Positions 1 to 12,313 of a stretch of DNA of 35,528 bases are shown one piece after another. The notes below the pieces were generated by a model, which was given only the letters and a program-made list of their open reading frames with translations, had not been told where the DNA came from and did not search any database. The position numbers and the translations under genes were made by a program. Position 1 is the stretch's first letter, and every line of letters begins with the position of its first letter. The stretch comes from Smittium mucronatum (lineage: Eukaryota; Kickxellomycota; Harpellomycetes; Harpellales; Legeriomycetaceae): positions 1-35,528 of the forward strand of contig LSSL01006761.1 in assembly GCA_001953115.1 (NCBI GenBank), written 5' to 3'.

Positions 1-71
1 AGGTCAAATCCACGCAAGGACCAAAATCATCAGTTAAGGATCAAATCTACGTAGGGATCAAATTCACGTAC
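1..71. repeat. Short tandem repeat, 16-20 base unit, cut by the window edge
   Basis: Four degenerate units follow one another, each opening with GGTCAAAT, GGACCAAA or GGATCAAA and closing on a variant of CACGCAA or TACGTA. The last two units (about 38-71) are the most alike. The array probably continues to the left of the window, so its full length and copy number cannot be seen. No function is implied by the sequence. Confidence 0.55.
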
Positions 72-2227
72 AAAATATACATGTATATATATTATTTTTT
101 AATATAATAAAAAATAAAATCAAGTTAGCGAAAATTTTACTGACTTTTTACTTATTAATCCCACAATGTTATTTCATTTTGCCTAAAAGGCAGATTTTTC
201 ACTAAATCTGTAACAAATTTAAAAAAACAGTATAAATATCATGAATTTTTGAATTTTTTTCCCTTAATATCATCATCCCATATCATGATTAAATTAAATA
301 AATAGTTTTATTGCTATATTAGGCTACTATTGCAATAAATGTGTTTATTTCAATTATACAAACTTTCGTCAAATAATAATAATTTTTTTAAAAATAATTC
401 ACCAATATTAATTTACAAAGATATTTGATTTAGCATTAGTTAAAAGGATATAAAACAAAAAAATATTAGATAGAATTATATTTAAATAATTTCGTTATAT
501 TATTATATATTTATTTGCATCAATAAAATTATTTGGTTTATATAAATACATATTAATTGATATAAAATGATTCGATCAGTAAAAATTAAGTTTATATATT
601 AAAATTTGAATATTTAATAATTTCTTGTTTAATTTATACATAATTATTTTACCGAGTTAGATCAAAGTTATCAAAATTCAAGAATAGTTTAGAGAACCCA
701 ATACCCGATTATTCAGTTAATTGATTAATCGGGAATAAAAGTAATGATTAATCCGATCTATTTCTTATAATGCAGTATTAGCAATATCTCAAAAAGCTAA
801 GCTTTCCACCAATAAAATTGATATTTTTTTATTCTTTTTTTAGAAACAAAAAAATGGCTCAAATTAAAAAAAATATGCCATAAAATATGCCATAAACTCC
901 ATGTGAATGTTTTTTTATTGAAATTCAAGTTTTAACACAATTTTAATCATATTCATTATAAGATAAATAAGAATAATTTCTATAACTATACTGGATTTTT
1001 TAGAATTAATCCCATAGTGAAGATATTTTTTTTAAAAAAAACGGTATCATTCAAGAGATTGTTTTTAAAAACTTTTTACTTCTATTATTAAAGCAAAATT
1101 TTAATTGAAACCCCGAGTTAGAATTAAAAGGGTAAAAAATGTAATTTTAGATAAAATAAATATTTTGGATAAATACTAGTTGTGATTATAAATTTTTTTG
1201 AAATGATTATATATAAAATATATACGTATGATATTCTTATGATTGCTTTATATTAAGTTGAATCGTATTATTAAGGATGATCTTAAATCGCATTAGATAA
1301 CCAAATGGCATAAGAATTTATTATATATCATCTCGAAATAATCGATTTTTTAACTCTATTATTGAAAAAAATTGTTAATGTGAAAATAGATAGAAATCTT
1401 TGAATATTTTTTGAACTATTTGATAATAAGATTAGGAAAAAATTTCTGAAAACTGCAACAGATCATATATTTACTGGTTTATGGATATGAAAATGTGTAA
1501 TTTTTTGGAATATAAATTTTTTTTGGGAAACCATAAAATACTTTATTAATAAAACATCAATAATAAGAAGATAAATATTTCGGAAATTTTTTGTATTCTG
1601 GACGAAAGCTAGTCCCAAAGCTCTTTTAACGCCCTTTATAAAGTTTTCAAGATCCCTTAAATTCTTTATAGTAATTTTTAATATGAAAAACACGCTAAAA
1701 TCTAAAATTTTCTAAAATAAAAGTAAGCTTTGCTTTATTCGGAAATTTCTCGCAACACGCCACATTATGAGATAGCGATTAAAGATAAAATATTAAATCT
1801 TTAAAATAACATTAAAACTAAGGAATAAATAAAATTCAAAAGGTATTATAAAATAAAAATATGTTCTTATTTTTATATAGAGTTTACATATAACATGAAA
1901 ATTACTAAATACATGTATAATTAATAAGATAAACGAATTTTCTTTCTTTTTTGAGATGAAGAAAAAGTTAAAAAATATTTTTCTATTTTCATTTATATTC
2001 TTAATAATAAGGAGCTAAAAATAGATGAATTTAAAAAATAGAATTTAAAAAAAAAAAAAGAAGTTATAAGAGCTCATAACTCATTATATTTCTTATTTTA
2101 ATACAAAAAACGCATGAAACCGAGAAATTGTTCTTAGACGATATTGATTTTAGCTGAATTTTCAGCAAGATTTTAAGTAATTTTTTTAATTTTTTTGTTA
2201 ATATTTTGTTTACTAACTAAAAATCGA
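72..2227. other. AT-rich sequence, no gene seen
   Basis: This interval is dominated by A/T runs and frequent stops on both strands. The only open stretch of note is 76 codons on the minus strand at 1463-1693. It is lysine, isoleucine and phenylalanine rich, as expected of random AT-rich DNA, and resembles no family I know. I see no RNA gene or convincing promoter here. Confidence 0.6.
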
Positions 2228-3770
2228 TATCTTCTTGAATATATTCTGGTTATAAATTTTCATACGGATTATTTATTCGTGAATTTAAAAGCTCTTCACA
2301 GTCTTCATCAATAGATTGGTCTTTTTGAAAGTGCAAATTTTCCAGCCTTGGCTTTTATTTATTTCAAAGGTGTATTAAATCATTCTATAGAATTTCAACT
2401 ATCTCATTTTTTCAGAATATCTAATTATCACTTCTTCATTTTGAATCAAATATTCGGGAATTTCTACTCTTTTTAATAATTTCAAAGATGAAACTGTCTC
2501 CATTTTTCCTCTTATACGATAATCTGTTTTTATAAATTCCAATAATTTTAATTAAAGACAATTTTTAAATTCTGATATCCATCTATATATTATCTGATAG
2601 GAAATATCTCCATCATTAGAGCTACTATTGTTTGCTCTAAATTTCTATATTTCTTTTTCAAAAAATTTAAGCGCATCATATAGCTCTTTTAGCTTTTTTA
2701 AATCTATGGAGCATATAAATTTTTATGTTATATGCCACTTTACTTTAAATAATCTCTGAGAATCTTAAAAATTAGCGAAAAACTTTCAAACATTGGAACT
2801 ATTGAGTTCCATATAATTCTTGATCCTGTCTTTATAGCAATTCTTTAATCATGTCTTTTTAAAAACTAAGTCTTGAAAATATTTTGTTATATAGATGGTC
2901 ATTTTATAAGATAAATTATTTTTCTTGAGTGTAATATTATGTCCCGATATATATCACGGCTATAAAAAGAAAATTGTTTGATTATATTTGGATATAGAAA
3001 GTATCGCTGAATTCAGCTATATTTCTACCTAATCCAGAGTTTTCTCTAAAAAATTTAAATGTGGCTGTTTTAAAATTCCAAGATCATTTCATTTATTATA
3101 TAAAGTTTTTTTTGTAGCTATATGGATATCATGGTTTAAGCATATTTGGCTTTCTGATTGTAGAACGAACCTTATTTAAACATAAATTATGCGCCATAAT
3201 TTGCGCAGCCAGCTACATCTCTTATAAGCTTTAAATAAAAAATATTTGATAGATTTTCCACCAAATCTATCAGAATTTCCAATGGGGAAACATCATCTAT
3301 TTTTACAAAGCCCAAATATACGATATTTCCGTCATTTAAATTAACATCTGTCTCCATTAATATATGCTGATTTATACTTTTCCATTCAAATAAATTAATG
3401 CTGAATTTTTCTTCTTTTTTTTGGATTAGTTCCGCAATCTTTAAAATCTTTTTTTTATAAAATTTATATATTTTTTTCTTTATAATCTTTTCTTGACGGA
3501 AACTTGAAGTTAAGAAACTTGAATTTCTTTACTATAAATCGACTTTTTGATTTTGAATTTATTAAAAGCTCTCCATTAAAATCAAATACCCACATACTTG
3601 CTCTTAATATCTAATTTTTTTATATATTTATCTTTTTTATCTTTTTCTTTATTCCTGTTTTTTTACGTAAAAAATGTCGTGTTTTTATAAATGGTATCTA
3701 AAGATTTTTTTAGTACCCCAATTGCACTTTATAACTTTTTGGAGTAAATTTCTGGTAGGGCTGTGACCGT
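2228..3770 (-). pseudogene. Decayed protein-coding region of unknown family
   Basis: This stretch is less A/T-biased than its surroundings. On the minus strand it gives successive protein-like segments broken by stops and frame changes. From upstream to downstream one reads: a piece starting MWVFDFNGELLINSKSK (about 3590-3470); a long piece containing ETDVNLNDGNIVYLGFVKID and ending in RDVAGCANYGA (about 3440-3200); then, after a frame change, QIMAHNLCLNKVRSTIRKPN (to about 3140); RIAIKTGSRIIWNSIVP (about 2840-2730); and finally a roughly 120-codon frame (about 2700-2330) with only a few stops. The segment order and single strand suggest one old gene of about 450-500 codons, perhaps a transposase given the mobile-element neighbours, but I cannot match it to a family. 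The end points are approximate. It is not functional as it stands. Confidence 0.4.
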
Positions 3771-6700
3771 TCCTGGATTAATATTCAATTATAATTAATA
3801 TGTTACCACTCATTTTGATTTTTTATATAAATTGATAATAAAAAAGTTAATTATCTTACAATAAGTTTAGATAATATTCAGGTTTTATAGAGCGTGTAAA
3901 AAATAAGTAATTTTTGTACTTTTTTTCTAAATTAGGATAAAAAATAAAATATTTAGGCGAGATTTTTAACCAACTTGATTTAATTTTGAAAATATTTATT
4001 AATTGCATTTACAAAGAATTTTTTATTATTATTAATAATAAATCCGTTGTATGACACTAAAGCTTCCCCGCATATTTATAAGCCCCATTCAAAATTATAG
4101 CTAAACGGAATTTTATTTAAATTATTATTATGATATATATTAAATGTTTTTTAAAATATACAATTTTCATTACATAAATGTGGTAAGTTCATATATTTAT
4201 ATCTGATTAATAAACAGTTTCCGAACTGAATCCTTACTAATCTTTTTTTTTTTAAAGAATTAATTTAAATAAATTTATTCAATTTTATTAAAATATTATT
4301 TTTTAGAGTTATCAATAATATTATTAAATAATTTGTGCCTCTATTATACCCTTTTTATATGATTATTATCGGATAGAAATTTTATTAAAAAAACCTCAAT
4401 GAGGACAAAAAAACAATCTCTAAAAATCACATCGAAAAAATCTCACTTGAACTTATTTTAACTCTAATTAAAATGAATACCAAATTAAATCGCAAATTTT
4501 TTTAAACTTTCTGCTTAACAAAAAATATTTTCGATAAATTGACTTATTTAAATAAAATTTTTAAGCCATTATATTTTCTTAGTGATTAGAGCTTGGTAGA
4601 TTTTTATGTTTTTATTCTTTATTAAAAAGATATTAAAATAATTGTTAGATTAAAATATACATCACATTAGCCCAATTTATTTGTACACCGATTTATTAAA
4701 ACATAAATCATTGGTTGTAAATTTTGGATTTTTTGTTTCTAGTTTTTTATATAGTGTGAAATATTAATTATGCAAAATTATGGGCGTAAAAATATTTCAC
4801 ATAATATTTTAACCGCCAATTTATATTAATTTGGTTAATTCAAATGTGTTTGACACTTATTTTCTGAGATTACTATTAAAAAAATCTAATAGCAAGTTAT
4901 ATAAGGATATTGCGATAAACTATATTAAAATTAGATCATATATAGAAATTTTGATGTTTGCATGTCATATTGAACATATATCATCTTTATCTAAAATCAA
5001 TTAGATATAATCAGTATCAATTAAAATAGAATTTCAAAAGATTTCTCATAATTATCTGTTCTGTTTTATTGACATATAAATTTATCTTTATTATCCTGGA
5101 ACAAATTTACTCTCCGTTAAACACTCAACATAAAAAAATTTGATCTTTTTTGATCTTAGCTGTTTTAAACTTTCGGGAAGAAGTTTGCAAAAAAACTCTA
5201 TTTTTTAGGATTGGTTATTACCCTCAGTATGTAATATTATTTATTCCGTTATTATTGAAATTTTTTGATTTTTTGATAAAATTAAAAAAGAGAGAAGGAG
5301 GTATTATGAAATATCAACTCTAAAAATACCCATTAAATAATAATAAAAAACTTTTTAAAGTCTAATTATAAATTTCATTAATGATACCATTATCAATGAA
5401 ATAAAATTTGGCGAGAAGCTTTAAAAATAAATACTTTCTCTTTTTTTATTGTGTATCAATGGAGATTTTATCGTAATTCTAAACTATTAATGAGAAAATA
5501 TTGCAATTAAAAAACATATCCTTAGGCATCTTAAAAATATCAAAAATTCATAATATGTGTCTATTATTTTTTATAGGTCATTATTTTCAAAATACTTAAT
5601 GATATATTTAAAACCCAAATTACTTATTTAGAAATTCATCAGCCATTAATTTATACAATAATATTAAGTAATAGCTCGCGGAATTAATTGTTAAATTGAA
5701 GGTTGGATAATATTTGTTGGATTATTTAAACTGATTTTGTATTTACTAATAGATATTTCAGTTATTTTATAAAAGAATCTTAATATACATATTAGTTTTT
5801 TTGTTTGATTAAGAGATTATACGTTAATTTTTTTTTTATTATTTCATTATATATTAACTATAAATAATGTGAAATTAAAAATTGCAAGAAATTTACTAGA
5901 CATCCAAGCATTTCTAAACTTTAATCGGATTATAAAGACACACATTCCAATAGTTTGGATTTAAAGCTGTAAGATTATTTAATACTTTATGGTCAGCTAG
6001 CAAAATGCTTCTCGTTTTTATTTCTATAAAAATATAACAATAAACCCATCTTTATAATTATCTTAGTTTCTTAAAACTTCAATTCGTACGTCTTTTTTTG
6101 TTTTTGAAACTTCAATCGATTTTTATAACCTGATGCACTTAAAAGAAGGAATTATTTTTATAGATTTTATCTTCCCAAAAAAATGATTATATATAAAAAT
6201 TAATACCTAATAATAAGTAGGATATAGCTATTGGTATCCATGCTTATTTCAAAGTTAATTTAGCTCTTTCAGGGTCAAATGAAAATAAGTTAATTTAATT
6301 TTATTGCGAATCCTGTCATTAGACCATTAATATTTTATATTATCGGTTAAATTAATTCTTATGAATAATTTCGGTAGTCAATGTACACAAAAAAAGCAAG
6401 GTGATAAATTTCTCCCAAAAATGGTTAATTTGAAAAGATGAAACTATTTATTCTCAATTTTTAAGGAAAGAATTCTAGATACGGTTTATTTATAATAAAA
6501 AATATAAGGATTTTGATTAAAAATGTGTAATTTAAAAATAAACTCAACCATTAAGAAATGATCATTTTATTTCGAAATAAGTTTTATTACTTTTTTTTTT
6601 AATGAGCGTATTGGGTTTTTCGAATTTTATAAAAATTTTCAGATCAATAAATTTAATAGTATTTGATGTTTTTATTTAAGAATAAGAAATTAGCTAATTG

Positions 6701-8865
6701 GCCTAAAATCAAAAAATGACTCAGTCAAAAAAAGTTTTTAGAGGGTTATTTAGATTTCGGTGACACATTTTTTTGATTATTGGATTTTATCTTTAAAGGT
6801 ACATAATTGATAAAAAATCTCTAATATACTTGATGTATACCTTTTTATTCTAGAATAATTTAAAGAAGGAAATAAATATGTCTAAATAGTCTAAATATTA
6901 AGATGATTCTCTGATTAAAGATCCTTGGAGATTCTTTGAGAAAAAAATCATAGTCAAAATATTTTTTAATAGTATGGACAATGCCACAGATTTCATTTTA
7001 AAATATTCTGAATAAATTTTAAAAATATAGGGTTATTTTCTTAAGTTTAATTTTATTCCATAAAAATAAAATATTTGGAATAAATTCGAAATTGTTATAT
7101 AAATATAATTTAATAAGAATTTTCATTTTTATTGAATATATCTTATTAAATTGATCAACATATGTTCATTTAAATTAAATCGTTTTATATATGCAAATAA
7201 ATATTTAATAATATAACTCCATTATTTCAATACAAGTCTAATCAACTCATCCTTTTGGCATATATTCTTTTAATAATGCATAATCAAATATATTAGTAAA
7301 AAAAAATTTTTAAAAAAATTATTTTTATTTGTCGAAAATTTATATAACTGAAATAATCCAACTTATAGAACTGGTAGCCTAACAAATCTATTTAAGTAAG
7401 TTTTATGTTAATATGCAGTGTATTTAGATGTGAGGCTTTCTTTAACGAAATAGATAGTATACTATCCAATTTCCTCATTGAATTATTTTTCTGCTATCCT
7501 ATTCTAAATAAATCTTATTTAATATTTTTTTAGCGTAATAAATTTAGTTGGTAGAAATTTTCTATTTTTATTGTGCTAATTAGGTAAAATTTTAAAAATT
7601 ATATAATATACCATATTGTAATATGTTTTACCAGTTATTTTGATGTGAATGGCTTAGTTTTTTTTATTGGATGGGTTAGTGCTATGAGTATACAATTGTG
7701 ATTATTTCAAATAAAAAATCGAAAACTTCTTTAATGTTTGGAATTTATCCACCTCCTTAATAGGAGTAGATTATCCTATAAAAAAAATAGTCGAAATTAT
7801 ATGATTATCTTCAAATTGTTTTTTTACAAGCATTCTCTATCCCCAAAAATATTTTCTCGTCCTCAAAAAAAAAAAAAAAAAAGGCTATTTTATTTGATAG
7901 GAACTTATTTTTAATTTAAACTTGTTACAAAAATAACCTTATCCAGTTACATTTGTTATGAAAAATTGACTTATTACTAAAATTAGCTTTTATGGAGAGA
8001 TTATGATTTTTTTTAGCCGATAATGTGAGTTTACTTTTTTAAAAAAATTAGACCCTCCCCTCCCTCAAGTATCTACTCTTATTATTATAACACGAGGAAC
8101 GAAAATTCATCTACAGAATTTCTTGAATTTAATTATCATCTCCCCTTTAAACTTCTTATTCATTCTCTAATCTCAAATGAAAAATCTCCGATTGTACCTC
8201 GATCGATATGAATATATTACATAAAGAAATTTAATATATATCCTACAAAACGACAAATTATTCAATATAATTATTAAAACTTCAATCAATATATAATAGT
8301 TACGACTTATTATTCAATCCACTACTACGATGAAGACATAGCCTCCAAATAAATAAAATTCATAAAATTATCATGAGCTAAGATCATATATTCTTTTCTT
8401 ATTAGTAATATGAATCTCTTGACTACCAAACTCGATCAAATAACAAGAGAATGCGCTTTTTTTTATCAAATCCAACTGTCAAAATTTTTCTTTAATCTCT
8501 TTGTCTTGATACAATTATTCTATAAAATCTTTAAGGTCAAAAACACTAATAAATTAATATAAATTTTTAAAAGATATTTTTTTAATAATTTATTCATTAG
8601 AGATAGAAATATATCCTAAAAATAATCTTTTTTTGTATCCGAATTTAGAAATTAACCTCAACAAAATTATAAAATATAATTTATAAACAGCTGATGTTTA
8701 TTTTTTTAATATTATTTATTGATAGATTTATAAAAAACGAAAAAAACACAATATAATCTCACTCTTCTCATAAAATACTGGAATTTTTTCTTTTATTATT
8801 AGGTATACCTCTTTTTTTTAATGGATTGAGTACATTGTACACTAATCATAGATTCCCAGAATATT
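3771..8865. other. AT-rich sequence, no gene seen
   Basis: About 5 kb without an open frame of 60 codons on either strand. The sequence is A/T-rich with poly(A) and poly(T) runs, the longest being an 18-base A run at 7865-7882. The part from about 8050 to 8550 has visibly more C than G on the plus strand and could be the remains of something older, but neither strand gives a recognisable peptide. Confidence 0.6.
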
Positions 8866-10218
8866 TAAGCTCTGTGTAAACATGGTTACACTTCCAGTTC
8901 TTATTGAATGTTACACATGAACATAATATATCCCTAAAGCTTAAAATCACCCTTTCTCTTTGTAAAATCAAAAAATAATTGAAATCTTTCTAAAATCTCA
9001 TTTAGGCTGTTGAATTTATTCGTTTTCAATTTATGGATCATATCCTCAGAAGGCCTAAGATTTTTTTTGTAATAAGAACTGGTTTTTGATTCCAAAGAAT
9101 CAGATATAATTATAACTCAAATATGTTTTCACTAAAAATTGCAGAAGATCATATTGGTTTATCAAAACAGGTTACTTTAGTTTTCTCTATATCTCCAAGA
9201 ACATCAATAAAGATTTTCTATAATTCGATAATATTCTATTTCCTCCGGTTTATGTAATTGGATTTTAGCTTCAAATTAAACCCCTCAAGCCCATTGTTTG
9301 CTTCAATGGCAAAACTTTGATATCTGTCATACCAGTTATAGCTTTTTTCAAAAAAGTTTTTTTTTTTAGATTATCCAGTACACCATGAAGCTCAGAAAAC
9401 TCGTAATATTTCCTAAGAAATAAGTTCCATGATAAATTAAATATATTCTCGTTTCTTGAGTTTTGGATAAAATTTAAAGTCGATTTTATTTATTCTTTCA
9501 TAACAGGATCCACATATTTGATACATGTTATCATATTTCTTCATATATGTTCCCAAGAATTAGTCCTTCTTATTTTTTTATTGTAAATTTGAGGTGCAGA
9601 ATCTACCACTAAGTACGTGTGATGAAATCAATCCCAAATCTAAAAATTTCTTTCTCGATAGCTTTAAATATCCATATTATGGTGCCTTCTGATTCATTTT
9701 GTATGATTCCTAATACAACTGGAATGAGAGATTTTTTATAGTCTGAAATCCCCACAACTACAATTGGATAACCCAAATCCAATATTTTGTAGTTCATATC
9801 AATGTAAAATCTCTGATAAACTTCAAAATATTTTATAAGCTTTTTGGTTTTTAAAATTACTTTAGTGGATTTTTCTTCTATCTTTAGATTCAAAGCATAT
9901 GACTTTTCATGATCGGAATGAGATTTCGAAGTGCAGAATTCTATTATATTGTTAACAGTAACATCAGATGTTTTTATTCTTCTTATTATTATGGTTCTTA
10001 TTGCCGAATGTATTTTGGGGTATTCAATATCTATTCCTCCTTCAAGAAAATCCATTTTTATATTGAATGTCTTTTTAGACACATATTATAAATTCTTTCT
10101 ATTTTTAATGAAATTAGCTCCCCCCTTTCTTATTTCCACACCCTTCTGCGTGAGCAAACTGAAATTATGCTCTGTAATCATCCAAATTATGGGGGTTTTC
10201 AATTTTAATAAGCGCTTG
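8866..10218 (-). pseudogene. MULE-type (Mutator-like) transposase with SWIM zinc finger, disrupted
   Basis: The family is a DDE transposase that cuts and pastes Mutator-like DNA elements. The longest open part (9609-10082, 157 codons) contains YIDMNYKILDLGYPIVVVGI, which matches the MULE core around the first catalytic Asp (typically D-x-T-Y-K followed by G-Y-P-L). Just after it, in another frame, comes YLVVDSAPQIYNKK (about 9610-9570), the place of the second Asp. Next is WYDRYQSFAIEANNGLEGFN (about 9334-9275), matching the family's W-F...N-N-x-L-E-x-F-N segment. At 8926-8879 CSCVTFNKNWKCNHV gives the C-x-C...C-x-H ligands of a SWIM zinc finger. Upstream of 10082, KGVEIRKGGANFIKNRKN (about 10160-10105) weakly resembles an N-terminal FLYWCH finger. 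At least two frameshifts (about 9615, and an A-run at 9357-9367) and several in-frame stops show the gene is dead. Terminal inverted repeats were not found by eye. Confidence 0.8.
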
Positions 10219-10774
10219 GAAATATATATTTTTTATTATAGCAGTAGTTGTGAGTTGTAGAGTTTTAGCACGGACTTTTTTTTTATATTCTATTTTTTTC
10301 TAATATTATTTGTTGGTTTAGAGCTAAAAATAGGTAAAATCCATGATGTCATTTCAAAAATGGTTATAATAAAACATACTAATTAGCTTTATAAATTAAA
10401 AATGATATTCCATTTTTTAAAAAGATATCACAATTATATTTTGTGGTTTATTTTAATATTAAATGCAATCTGTATGCTCCAGTTATAATTATAAAGAAAA
10501 AAATGAAGTGCCCATAAGCTTCTAATAGTTTTTGTTTTTTTGCCTTAAAAAAAACACAAAATAAACACTGAATTTAAAAAAAATGTATAATTTTTTAGTG
10601 TCGCAAGATTTTGGAGATACGAAATGCAGGGGGGGGGGGGTTGAAGATATAGTTATAATTTTTGGATAATAATTTGAGATTTTGAATTGGGAAATCAATT
10701 TTGTTGATATAAAATATTTTCAAACCTTTTTTAGTGATGAATCCCAGATTCTAGTGGCAAAAAATGCAATGAAT
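10219..10774. other. Intergenic AT-rich sequence with a 12-base G run
   Basis: No gene is seen. A run of 12 G at 10629-10640 stands out in this composition. The end of the interval (about 10731-10785) shares a short motif set with sequence just after the following retroelement (about 11436-11480), including a T-rich ATTTTAGTG-GATGAAT string and AATGCA-TG-ATAAAATATTTT. The retroelement may therefore have landed in or next to an older local repeat. Confidence 0.4.
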
Positions 10775-10785
10775 AAAATATTTTA

Positions 10786-11429
10786 CTCCTAAGAGTGAAA
10801 CACCTTGCATTGGTTAAGCAGCTTAATAATATACTTTTCGATGCACATTAGACTAAAATTTCACAAATCGTTGTACTATTCTTGCTTGGGAGTAGTGGAG
10901 ATAGCGCACAGCGATTCGGAGGACAGCGATTCCAGAGGAGGACCATCTCGAAACAGGAGGAGCCGATCGTTTAGCACAGCTGAGACATAGTCTAGTGCAC
11001 AAGTCCAGCGTTCGACAGTCAGACGGATCTCAGCGTCTAACAGCTATTTGTAGGAAAGACATATCGATCAAACCCACTTTTGGGATGGAGCCTAATTTTA
11101 TTAATCCTGTTAGATGTAGGCACTGAGTAGGAGCTCAATAGCTTTAATAAAATATTGTTCATTGATAAGGAGCTTAATTCTTGACTGCACGTAACCTCAG
11201 TCATCCAGCCTACTTGCAGCAATTCCAGGGGGAGTCTTTCGGTTGGTAGATTGCACACTTTTCCCGTAGGCGCGCAGCCAGTAGTCCGGTATAGGAGCTT
11301 GTTGCATTTAAGGTAATAGTATTTTCTATAAGTCTTTTTTTTCGTGTTTTTTTAGCATAGTTTTTAATAACGATATCTTTTAATAAAATTCTGTGATACA
11401 AAAAAAAAATCAAAAATGAAAAATGAAAA
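10786..11429 (+). mobile_element. SINE-like retroelement, copy A (full length)
   Basis: The copy begins with CTCCTAAGAGTGAAACACC and ends with an ATAAAATTCTGTGATAC block followed by a run of A and an A-rich (ATG-interrupted) tail. It aligns along its whole length with copy B at 22727 and, in reverse, with copy C at 16229. It is flanked by AAAATATTTTA at 10775-10785 and 11430-11440, a likely target-site duplication, although the A-rich tail makes its edge uncertain. The body is much richer in G/C than the flanks. Small open frames on both strands (for example 10805-10990 and 11210-11413) are not kept intact in the other copies, so I treat the element as non-coding. It lies between the dead MULE transposase and the DUF4246 gene. 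Confidence 0.85.
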
Positions 11430-11440
11430 AAAATATTTTA

Positions 11441-12313
11441 GTGGTGAAAGATGCATTGCATAAAATATTTTAGTGATGAATGTCATATGTTAGTAAATGG
11501 TATCAAATTTCGGGTTGAAGAAGCAAGGTTTAAGTTATAATAAAACTAAAATCAAAATCAATGTCCTCAAAGATTTAATATTATGCCTTTAAAAATGAAA
11601 AAAAAATCCATTACCTTGAAATAATAAGTCAATGTGAATTTAAAATAAATACACGTTACTATATGGTTGGGATCCAATCAATAATGTATGCAAGATTGGC
11701 ATGTTGATATTTATTGGTAATATCATATTATTGTTTGTATGCTCATTCTAAGGGCATTAGTTTATAAATTCTTGTGAGATAGGACACATAGAATCCTGAT
11801 ATCCCTTACCATTACACATTTAAACTAATAAAGACTAATAACTTACAACATATTTAGTTATTTGGTACTTTTCAGCTATAGTTCGCGGGAAGAACTACTC
11901 AACAACAGTAAACACTCTTTTTCTCTGTAAAAATGCGAAAAAAAATCATCCAATAATGTAAAAATATGTCAGTAAAAATGAAAACCATTACACCCAATAA
12001 TGTAATAAATTGTATCTAAAATGAAAAATCGCTTCCATAGCAATGAAAACTCCTGTAATAATGCATCAAGAAATTTAAATTTGACTTGAAGGTTTGAAAA
12101 TGAACATTGAAATTAAATTTTTAAGAAATACGAAAAAGCTACTTTGAATATGCAGGATTTACTTTATAATTATCTTATATTGTGGAAAAAAAATATAACT
12201 AATAAGTAAGGTATGGGGGCCAAATTTGTTGCCTTAAATGGATAAAAATAATTAGTCATCCTTTTTAGGGTCATTTAAAATGGCTGAATTATGATATCAA
12301 ATATATTAGGACT
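11441..12313. other. Intergenic region downstream of the DUF4246 gene
   Basis: No gene, RNA gene or repeat could be supported. Because the DUF4246 gene runs on the minus strand, this is its 3' flank. I saw no clear AATAAA within the first hundred bases past its stop codon. Confidence 0.45.

Noticed and set aside
1463..1693. 76-codon minus-strand frame
   Set aside because: Composition is typical of chance open frames in A/T-rich DNA and no family resemblance was seen.
11037..11413. Overlapping minus-strand open frames in copy A, similar peptides in copies B and C
   Set aside because: The similar peptides follow from DNA similarity. Frames break at different points in each copy through small indels, so no common protein is kept.
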